From Costus lasius (taxonomy: Eukaryota; Streptophyta; Magnoliopsida; Zingiberales; Costaceae), in contig CM050449.1 of the NCBI GenBank assembly GCA_027563935.2, forward strand, positions 71,080,556 to 71,144,555: DNA of 64,000 bases, read 5' to 3'. The position numbers and the translations under genes are program-made. This document shows positions 21,703 through 30,844 of this stretch, piece after piece. The notes below the pieces were generated by a model. It was not told where the DNA came from, ran no database searches, and saw only the letters and a list, made by a program, of their open reading frames with translations. Numbering within the stretch: the stretch's first letter is position 1; each line of letters starts with the position of its first letter.

Positions 21703-23385
21703 TGTAGGAACCCCTAATTATAGGGGAGAAACCCTAAACTTGCAATTCTAACAAGCTTTGCGGAAAAAGGGTTTCAAGATCGCATATGAATCTATAAGAT
21801 CAACTTATGTTATGAAAAGGAATCATACCAACGCCATGGATTTGGAAGTCGGTTTGGAAGAAGAGATCAAACTAGGTCTCCTCCACAAGCCCACACACAA
21901 GATGAAGATGCTCACTTCCTTGAGATCTCTTGTGCTAGCAAGACCCTCAAGCCTTCTTGTCGAATGGAAGGGGATGATGAATCTCCTTGTTGCCGAGAGC
22001 TTCACTTGCCTCGCCTCTCCTTCTCGTCGTCAACCACACCTCAACGAAATTGTCCAAGGCGTTCAAGAGAAGAGCACAAACGCTTATGCGTTTAGGCGTT
22101 TTTTGTGAAACCGGCCATGATGACTTTCCATAAATGGAAGCTCATCATGCCATGCGCTCAAGCCAACCTCAAACGCATTTGAGCATTGAACCATGCGTTC
22201 ACAATTGTGAACCGGTTCAAGCTAAACCGTTTCAATCGACTTTGGTTCATGAACCAAACCGAAATGGCTCAAGCCATGTGGTCTAGACCATATTGAACCC
22301 CAAGGCTCATGATCTAACCGTTCATCACCTGATGCCCCTGATCTCTTCGATCTAGCATCATCTCTCTCGATCCAAGCTTACCGATCTCAAGCCCTAATCA
22401 ATCAAACATGATCAGGCTAGATCTCACTTACAATCAGAGATTAAATCCCCTTAAACTGAACCCAAAGAATTCAGTCCACACGATCTGACTCAAGTAAGCC
22501 ATATCATCATATTGTGCGACCCTGAGGGTTTCCTCTAAATGTCGGTAACGATAACTTACGTTATCACGATCAGTGAGGGGTATCTAGCAACACATCACTG
22601 TCTCCCGATATAAAGGAAAGAGTCTTCCAAGACTACTCCCAAACCAAGGCACAAGTGTGACTCTATTCACAAGGCATACATTTATCCTTTGCCACTGGAT
22701 GTTCTTATTGGACAAGCATGTCAAGCTTGTAACTCCAACACGATGAGCATGATTAGATCAGATGAACATAGTCATCTGGGTATGGCCATACACTTCCTCA
22801 ATCATCTCATATAAAGGGGGCCCTTTAGAACATCACACTCCTTAAACAAGGATACGGCAATCCTTTATCTATCACAAGTGCCCTAACCTGACTCAAGCTC
22901 ACCATCCAAGATAGTCTATAATCATTATGTTTCAAATGATATTGAACTACCTCAAGACAATGACAATCATCATTTAGAAACACAAGTGATCTCAAGTCAG
23001 AGGACATGTGCCACTTGCTGCTTACAAGGATCATTCACATTGTGACAAGCAATGGAATATCCCAGTAGGGTCTGTCCAGTACATCCAATGTACCCATGAG
23101 TCTACATCTTATTCCATGCTCGAAGCATCCTATAAGATTAGCACTCATATTAGTCTCCATCATATCAAGGCTGTCTCATGTTCACCAAGATATCTCGACT
23201 AAGGACATACAGCCTGTCAGCCTAGCTGAACAGCTTTGAGACATTATTCAGAAGCACACTCATTGCAGCAGACAAGGTAACAACCTGAATAATAACCATG
23301 CCTTTCATAAACATAAGAGTTTATTACATAATACTTTTACAATCCCAAAGGCCTCAAACATTAGCCTTAAGGGCATACTCCAACA
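21703..23385 (-). repeat. Element B 5' LTR (1,683 bp)
   Basis: Same length and, by eye, same sequence as the 3' LTR. Promoter landmarks in minus orientation: palindrome GTCTTGGAAGAC (22622-22633), TATA-like TTTATATC (22607-22614), GNRA hairpin (22550-22565). The start/donor block ATGGCGTTG|GTATGA lies at 21837 down to 21823. Confidence 0.96.
21823..21837 (-). promoter_or_regulatory. Candidate LTR start codon and splice donor, element B
   Basis: On the minus strand ATGGCGTTG is followed by the donor GTATGA. Splicing to the acceptor ending at 19794 would give a 2,035-nt intron and join ATG-GCG-TTG in frame to the seven codons before the gag ATG at 19772. Confidence 0.5.
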
Positions 23386-23945
23386 CCTTTAGAACATCAC
23401 ACTCCAAATAGGAGAGGCAATCCTATATCTATCACTAATGCCCTAACATGACTCATGCCCATTATCCAAGATAATCTATAACCATTATATTTCAAATGAT
23501 ATTGAACTACCTCAAGACAATGCCAATCCTCATTTAGAAACACAAGTGATCTCAAGTCAGAGGAAATATGCCACTTGTTTGCACATAAGGATTATTCACA
23601 TTGTGACAAGCAATTGAATATCCTAAGTAGGGTCAGTCCAGTACATCCAATGTACCTATGAGTCTACATCTTATTCCATGTTCGAAGCATCCTATAAGAT
23701 TAGAACACATATTAGTCTCAATCATATCAAGGTTGTCTCATGTTCACCAGGATATTTCGACTAAGGACAATACTGCATGTCAGCCAAGCTGAACACCATT
23801 GAGACATTATTCAGAAGTATACATATAGCAGCAGATAATGCAACAACCTGAATAACAACCATTGCCTTTATAAACATAGAGTTTATACATGATACTGATA
23901 ACAACCCAAGGCCTCAAACATTAGCCTTAAGGGCATACTCCAACA
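23386..23945 (-). repeat. Element C 3' LTR, part 2
   Basis: It continues the C LTR after B, starting with the second ccttt target copy and ending CTCCAACA before C's polypurine tract (minus strand GCAAGTGGGAGAT). It carries the U3 side of the LTR. Confidence 0.93.
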
Positions 23946-23965
23946 ATCTCCCACTTGCACTTAAT

Positions 23966-26900
23966 CTAATGGTTGAGAAATCTCAAACCCATATTATTAC
24001 AGTGCTTCTCATGCTTCTGCTGCGCCAGAGGCTTTGTAAGCGGGTCAGCTAGATTGTCATCTGTATGAACCTTGCAGATCTTGATCTCTCCTCGATCTAT
24101 GATCTCACGGATCAAATGAAACCTTCTCTGTATGTGCTTGGACTTCTGGTGCGACCGTGGTTCCTTTGCTTGTGCTATTGCTCCAGTGTTATCACAGAAG
24201 ATAACCAAAGGATCTGCACTCGAAGGAACAACACCAAGTTCTTGAACGAACTTACGAATCCACACTGCCTCCTTTGATGCTTCTGAGGCTGCAACATACT
24301 CGGCTTCTGTTGTGGAATCGGCAACAATTGATTGTTTGAAACTTTTCCACACCACTGCTCCTCCATTCAAGCTAAAAACATAGCCTGATTGCGATCGGAA
24401 ATCATCCTGGTCAGATTGGAACGAAGCTTCAGTATATCCTTCAATACTGAGTTCTTCCTGACCTCCATAAATCAAGAACATATCTTTGGTCCTCCGAAGA
24501 TATTTCAAAATGTTCTTGACCGCAATCCAGTGTGCCTTACCTGGATTACTTTGGAATCGACTGGTGACGCTTAACCCGTAAGCGACGTCTGGGCGAGTAC
24601 ACAACATCGCATACATAATGGATCCAATAGCCGAAGCATAAGGCGTATTGTCCATTTCATCTTTCTCAGACTGTGTTTGAGGACACTGGCTCTTAGAAAG
24701 ATTCAGACCATGTCTGACTGGAAGATATCCTCTTTTAGAATTTTCTAAATGGAATCTCTCCAGGACTTTATCGATGTAAGTACTCTGGCACAGCCCGAGA
24801 AGCCTCTTAGATCTATCTCTGTAGATCTTCACACCTAATACATAGGCTGCTTCTCCTAAATCTTTCATCTGGAAACATTTTCTTAACCATGCTTTAACGG
24901 CATGCAGTTCAGGAATATCGTTTCCAATGATCAAGATATCATCGACGTAGAGGACTAGGAAAATAATCACGCTCCCACTAAACCTCTTATATACACACGG
25001 GTCATCTTCATTTTTGATGAAACCAAATTCACAAACTGATTCATCAAAACGAATATTCCAGCTTCTCGATGCTTGCTTAAGTCCATAAATGGACTTCTTT
25101 AGTTTGCATATTTTATGACGATCTGATGGATTGATGAAACCTTCAGGTTGTGTCATATACACATCCTCTTCTAGTTTTCCATTAAGGAAAGCGGTCTTCA
25201 CATCCATTTGCCAGATCTCATAATCATAATATGCAGCTATGGCGAGAATAATCCGAATAGACTTGAACATAGCTACAGGAGAGAAAGTTTCATCATAATC
25301 TATCCCGTAGATTTGTTTGAAGCCTTTCGCAACTAGCCTGCCCTTATAGGTAACTACGTTACCATCCATGTCAATCTTCTTCTTGAAGATCCACTTACAG
25401 CCTATAGGGATTACTCCCGGAGGCGGATCAACCAAATCCCAGACTTGGTTATCTGACATGGAGTCCATCTCGGCTCGCATAGCTTCAAGCCATCTTGCTG
25501 ATTCCGGTCCACTGACCGCATCCGCATAAGTAAGGGGTTCATCATCAATGATGTAGACTCCGTCATAGCGCTCAGGCTGTCGACGGATCCTTCCCGATCT
25601 TCGCGGTTCCCGTGATATCTGAGTCTCAGGTTGTTCAGTAACCTGTTCTATTGGCTCAGGCACATCCAACTGAGTTTGACTACTTTGTCCTTCTTCTGGA
25701 TTCTCATCCAGCTTTATTTTTCTCCCACTGGCCTCTTGCAGAAGAAATTCCTTCTCAAGAAAAATAGCCGTACGAGCAACAAATACTTTGTTCTCCTTGG
25801 GATCGTAGAAATAATAACCCTTAGTTTCTTTAGGGTAACCGACAAAGATACATTTATCAGATCTGCTCTCCAGTTTCCCAGAGGCGAGCTTTTTGACATA
25901 AGCCTAGCAACCCCAGATTTTAATAAATGTCAAGCTCAGCTGTTTCCCATACCATAACTCATATGGAGTCTTTGAAACGGCCTTGGATGGCACTCGGTTT
26001 AGTACCTTTGCAGCTGTTTCTAGTGCAAATCCCCAAAAGGAGTAAGGTAGAGTAGCCTGACTCATCATTGAACGAACCATATCCAATAAGGTTCTATTTC
26101 TCCTCTCGGACACACCATTCCATTGCGGTGTTCCTGGCGGAGTGAGCTGTGAGATAATCCCACACTCCTTCAGATAGTCAGTAAACTCTCGACTCAAGTA
26201 TTCTCCACCTCGATCTGAACGAAGTGCCTTGATATTTCGGCCACGCTCAGGCTGTACTTCATTTTTGAACTCTTTGAACTTGTCAAAAGATTCACTCTTA
26301 TGTCTCATAAGATAGACATAACCGTATCTACTGAAATCATCAGTAAAAGTAATGAAGTATAAATAGCCACCTCTGGCATGTTTACTAAATGGCCCACACA
26401 CATCACTGTGAATGAGGTCAAGTAAACCTGAAGCCCTTTGACCTTTATTAGAAAAAGGAGACTTCGTCATTTTACCCATTAAACAAGCTTTGCATGTATC
26501 AAGCTCCTCATAGGAGAATGATCCCAGCAGTCCATGGTCATGCAACCGCTTAATGCGCTTCTTGTTAATATGGCCTAAACGACTATGCCATAGCAAGGTG
26601 CTGTCATCAGCATACTTGGCTTTCTTATTATCAATTTGTTGTACAGAACATTCCATGTCCAACATGAATAACCCATTGTTAATCGACCCAGTAGCATAAA
26701 CAATATTATCAAATGAAATACAACACTTTAAAGTTTTGCATTCAAAGGAAAACCCTTTCCTGACAAGAGTAGGAATAGAGATAATATTCTTAGTTATGCT
26801 CGGTACAAAATAACAATTGTCCAGTTCTAATACAAGACCAGATGGTAAAGAGATGTTATATTGTCCTACAGCAACAGCAGCAACCCGTGCCCCGTTTCCA

Positions 26901-27321
26901 ACTCGTAGGTCCACCTCATGCTGTCCCACCTGTCTTCTTCTCTTGAGTTCCTGTACATTTGAACAAATGTGAACTCCACATGCAGTGTCCAACACCCATG
27001 AAATAGAGGAAGATACCATGACTTCAGTCACAAAAATACCTGAGCCAGAAGTGAAAGCCTTGCTTCCCTTCTTGTCTCCTTGGAGCGCTTTACAGTCCTT
27101 CTTCCAGTGACCCAGGTGGCCACAATGGAAGCATCTGTTGTCCTTCGACCGCTTCACCTTTTGTTTCAGAGCCTTGTTATAGCTCTTGATAGGGGCTTTG
27201 CCCTTCTTCCCCTTCTTCTTGTTCCTTGAAGGAACCATCAAGACAGAGGATGAAGGCTTTCCCTTCTCAAGAGTCTGCTCTGTAGTACAGAGCATGTTCA
27301 GTAACTCTGCCGGTGTACAGT
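23966..27321 (-). pseudogene. Element C gag 3' part and pol, one nonsense codon
   Basis: Minus-strand continuation of C's gag-pol downstream of the D insertion. It begins inside Gag (…CTPAELLNML), then the CCHC knuckle (CFHCGHLGHWKKDC), protease DTACG, pre-integrase region, integrase with D, D and E all present, RT YVDD and RNase H. An in-frame TAG at 25904-25906 replaces the glutamate codon in WGCEAYV, just after the integrase core. The frame after it, to 23966, is otherwise open. Small in-frame length differences from B (for example QTLEKGKP for ETLKGKP) are present. One nonsense codon and a lost start in a young element suggest recent decay. Confidence 0.95.
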
Positions 27322-28078
27322 CGATCTGTTGGGGTATGCCCTTAAGGCTAATGTTTGAGGCCTTGGGATTCTTTCAATATCATGTATAAACTCGTATGTT
27401 TATAAAGGCAATGGTTGTTATTCAGGTTGTTACATTGTCTGCTGCAATAAGTGTACTTCTGAATAATGTCTCAATGCTGTTCAGCTAGGCTGACATGCTA
27501 TAAAGTCCTTAGTCGATATATCTTGGTGAACATGAGACAGCCTTGATATGATTGAGACTAATATGTGTTCTAATCTTATAGGATGCTTCGAGCATGGAAT
27601 AAGATGTAGACTCATGGGTACATTGGATGTACTGGACAGACCCTACTAGGATATTCAATTGCTTGTCACAATGTGAATAATCCTTGTTTGCAACAAATGG
27701 CACATGTCCTCTGACTTGAGATCACTTGTGTTTCTAAATGATGATTGTCATTGTTTTGAGGTAGTTCAATATCATTTGAGAAATAATGGTTATAGACTAT
27801 CTTGGATAATGATCATGAGTCAGGTTAGGACACTAGTGATAGATATAGGATTGCCGTCTCCTTGATTGGAGTGTGATGTTCTAAAGGGGCCCCCCTCTGA
27901 ATGAGATGATTGAGAAAGTGTATGGCCATACCCAGGTGACTATGTTCATCTGATCTAATCATGCTCATCATATTGGAGCTACAGGCTTGACACGCTTGTC
28001 CAATAAGAACATCCAGTGGCAAAGGAAACATGTATGCCTAGTGAAGTGGATTCACACTTGTGCTGTGGTTTGGGTGTA

Positions 28079-28105
28079 GTCTTGGAAGACTCTTTCCTTT
28101 ATATC
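28079..28105 (+). promoter_or_regulatory. Candidate promoter of element D
   Basis: The perfect palindrome GTCTTGGAAGAC (28079-28090) is followed seven bases later by TTTATATC (28098-28105). The pair is conserved in A, B, C, G and I at the same spacing. Transcription would start about 30 nt downstream, near or just before the GNRA hairpin. A CCAAT-containing word (TTGTCCAAT) lies about 100 bp upstream. Confidence 0.5.
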
Positions 28106-28146
28106 GGGAGACAGTGATGTGTTGCTAGATACCCCTCACTGATCGT

Positions 28147-28162
28147 GATAACGTAAGTTATC
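28147..28162 (+). promoter_or_regulatory. GNRA-tetraloop hairpin in the LTR of element D
   Basis: GATAAC-GTAA-GTTATC, a 6-bp perfect stem with a GNRA loop about 45 nt after the TATA-like box, hence near the 5' end of the transcript. Homologous hairpins with loops GTAA, GTGA or GAAA occur in every family-1 LTR of the window: G 2092-2107, A 4779-4794 and 12172-12187, C 13909-13924 and 39601-39616, B 15032-15047 and 22550-22565, D 35570-35585, I 55031-55046. Confidence 0.6.
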
Positions 28163-28871
28163 GTTACCGACATTTAAAGGAAACCCTCAGGGTCGCACAA
28201 TTTGATGATATGGCTTACTTAAGTCAGATCGTGTGGACTGAATTGTTTGGGTTCAGTTTAAAGGGATTTAAACTCTGATTGTAAGTGAGATCTGGTCTGA
28301 TCATGTTTGATTGATTAGGGCTTGAGATCGGTAAGCTTCGATCGAGAGATTGGATGCTAGATCGGTGAGATCAAGAGCATCAGGAGATGAACGGTTAGAT
28401 CATGAGCCATTTGGTTCATAGAAGGTCTAGACCATGGCTTGGCTTGGTTTGATTTGGTCTTTGAACCAAATACAATTGAACCAAATCAATGAACCGGTTC
28501 ACTATGTGAACGCTTGGTTCAAAGAGAAGATTCGATGGTTCACTTGGAGTGAACGCATGAGGCTTTGAGTACTTACCATTTTGGGAAGTCGGTTTCCAAA
28601 TTGAATGTAAGTAACGCCTCCACATTAGAGTGGAAGGTTACACTCTCGCCTATCATCTCTTGTGAACGCTTCTCTCTTTCGGGGTGATCAATTCACGCAA
28701 ACAAGAGAAGGAGGTCTCGCCAAGCAAGAAGTTCTCTTCCCTTCCATACGGCAAGGACCCTTGAAGAATCTTGCTAGCACAAGGATCACAAGGAGTAGGC
28801 GACATCACCTTGTGTGCGTCACTTTGGAGAAGATCCCTTTCGATCTTTGCTTCCAAGACACCATCCAAAGA

Positions 28872-28886
28872 ATGGCGATGGTATGA
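28872..28886 (+). promoter_or_regulatory. Candidate LTR start codon and splice donor, element D
   Basis: ATGGCGATG|GTATGA, with the donor GT at 28881. The acceptor ends at 30823 after a CTGAC branch-point-like word and the tract TTCTTGCATTGTTGTAG. The intron would be 1,943 nt. Exon 2 begins ATTCCTGCAGCAACG and is in frame with the gag ATG at 30845. Confidence 0.5.
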
Positions 28887-29027
28887 TCCTCCATTGTTAA
28901 TTGCAATCGGGTTTTTATAGTTGATCATATATCATGCAATTGATCCCAAGAAACCCTCATTTCCGCTGCAAAAATTTTTGAATGCGCCCTTTAGGGTTTC
29001 GCTCCCCCTTGAAGGGGACCCTTCAAC

Positions 29028-29039
29028 TGGTATCAGAGG
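29028..29039 (+). other. Primer binding site of element D
   Basis: TGGTATCAGAGG matches 11 of 12 bases of the tRNA-iMet complement; the last base is G instead of C. Confidence 0.88.
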
Positions 29040-29796
29040 CAGGTTCTTATGCATGTTAATATGATTGCTATGTTTGTGATCCATGTTTGCGCCAAATTGA
29101 TAGATCTATAGGTTACATGCGAAAACTTACATGTTGTATTTTCATGTTGGCGCATGTATGAAGGTAGCGCATCTATCATGTTGTTGTTGATGTTTTTCTC
29201 AAAACTTAATGACTTGCGCGCTTACCATTAGATCTAAGTAGCGCCTACTTTAAACCCTTAGACGGGTTATTAGGGTTGAAGTCACGGTCTAGTTGAGATC
29301 CAACCAGTCTGATCAGACTATCTGACAGCCTAGATGGGTCGACCAGATGGCACCTGTGCACAAGCACGAGGTGGCTATAGGTCGACTGTAGACAGGCGTG
29401 TAGCGATGTCTGGTTGAGACAACCTGTGAACGCACATGAGTTAGGCCCGGGGTCACACCCGCTTGCCAGAACTCATGAGGTCGTTCAGCCCTTGGCACAT
29501 GCATGGTTGACCATTTGGTTGACTCAAGTCAGTTAGGACTTGGTGCATGCAAGGGCAGTGGATCTGACTAGGTCTGATGAGTGGATCCCTAATAATGGAC
29601 CATTGTAAGGTAGTAGGGCATATAAGGAAAAATAAAATTGAAGCCAATGGGGTTTTTCAAAATTTTATTTTCTTATTGGATCACATGTTGATTGTAAGCA
29701 TATGCTTGTTTATTTAATCTTATGTGGGCTGCCCGTGTTAATGTGTGCTGTGTTGGGGCCTGCGTGCTTGTATTAAAAATGTAAATTATTATATTT

Positions 29797-29892
29797 GTGA
29801 TCTGCGCATCACATTTTTATTAATTTATTGTGTAATTGACCTGCGTGTCAATCTTGTCTAGATAGATTAAAATGTACTTTTAATCAGACAAG
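29797..29892 (+). promoter_or_regulatory. Triple stem-loop in element D leader
   Basis: H1 GTGAT-CTGCGC-ATCAC (29797-29812); H2 TTGAC-CTGCGT-GTCAA (29836-29851); H3 (29853-29892) outer stem CTTGTCT/AGACAAG, AGATA bulge, inner stem GATTAAAA/TTTTAATC. The inner stem differs from A (GATTAATTT/AAATTAATC) on both sides in a compensatory way. Confidence 0.6.
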
Positions 29893-29907
29893 AGCACAGA
29901 GCACATT

Positions 29908-29966
29908 CGGCAGACGCGCTTGCAGCAAGTGGCTTCACCAGTGGGAGGTCTAGGGTTCGACCCTAG
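29908..29966 (+). other. tRNA-like module in element D leader
   Basis: The A-box-like CGGCAGACGCG (29908-29918, first base off consensus) is followed after 31 nt by the perfect T arm CTAGG-GTTCGAC-CCTAG (29950-29966). Relative to A the stem changes C-G to T-A and G-T to G-C, so pairing is preserved. Confidence 0.5.
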
Positions 29967-30844
29967 GACAGGTGCATTTACCTGGTGGGCGCACCTGAGC
30001 TGCAGTGGACGCAAGGGCCCTGGTCTGGGCCAGATGAGATGCAAAAGACCCATGGAGAGCTCAAGTGAAGACTTAAGTAAAAATTAAGGTCTTACTTAGG
30101 GTCAATGGGCTTTTACCACATAAGATCATCATGCTTTCTTTTATTGTTTAAATAAGTAGAATTGCATGATTTATTTATCTTCTCCTATCACCATAGGTTT
30201 TGCATGATAGTTAAGAAGAAAAAAGACCGTTAAAATCCAACGCTAAAATATCAAGCTCGATAGCCTTCTGACGCGAAACCTCACTGTTCTGACTATCGTT
30301 GGAGCCGTGTTGTACCCACTCAGTGGGCACGTCCATCTATCTTCAGACGGTGTGTGATTTCACCTGCGTGTTACAGGGAAGGGATTTATCGCTTCTCGTT
30401 GCTCAGCATAGCACGTGGTGGTCCAGGGAGTAGGTCAGGTCAGCTTGACCATGTAGGCTACATATGGGGCATATGATAGCTATATGGAGGCAGCCATCTG
30501 TGGGATCAGAGACTGTGTTGTACCAACTCAGTTGGCACAGTCGGCTGGATCGCCCAGATGAAGGGGAATCGCACGGGTTGGCGATTGGCAGGGACTGCCT
30601 ACCAAAAATTAGTGCTTGTACTCTCTGTGCATCTTATCTCGCCTGAGCGGGACGCGGAGACCAAGTATGAAATTTGGATCCCATCTCACTAAAAGAGTGT
30701 TACTCTTTCGGACTGTTTTACTGGATTTTTCAGTCAGATAAAATAGTGAGAAAAGAATCATTCTTAAGTCCTGGATTGATTCTAAACATTGATACTGACC
30801 TTGCTGTTCTTGCATTGTTGTAGATTCCTGCAGCAACGAACACC

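Larger units (their letters stand above)
14185..23385 (-). mobile_element. Element B: intact Ty1/copia (Angela-like), minus strand
   Basis: A complete 9,201-bp element: 3' LTR 14185-15867, polypurine tract, gag-pol 15888-19772, leader, primer site 21689-21700, 5' LTR 21703-23385. The target duplication ccttt flanks it (14180-14184 and 23386-23390). The two 1,683-bp LTRs show no difference by eye, and the ORF is uninterrupted with all catalytic residues, so this is the youngest and probably still competent copy. It is inserted in C's 3' LTR. Its U5 end and part of its leader differ from A, C and D. Confidence 0.97.
27327..29025 (+). repeat. Element D 5' LTR (1,699 bp)
   Basis: From TGTTGGGGTATG to CCCTTCA. 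Contains TATGGCCATA (27921-27930), GTCTTGGAAGAC (28079-28090), a TATA-like element, the GNRA hairpin GATAAC-GTAA-GTTATC (28147-28162), the start/donor block (28872-28886) and a CCCCCTTGAAGGGG inverted repeat (29004-29017) at the U5 end. Confidence 0.96.
29040..30844 (+). other. Element D leader (1.8 kb)
   Basis: Same architecture as A: triple stem-loop 29797-29892, tRNA-like module 29908-29966, paired hairpins 30306-30331 and 30501-30532, acceptor ending 30823. Contains many upstream ATGs. Confidence 0.85.

Noticed and set aside
29797..29812. TGCGCA palindrome in H1 as a kissing-loop dimerisation signal
   Set aside because: Present in A and D but not in B or C, so it is not a general feature of the family.
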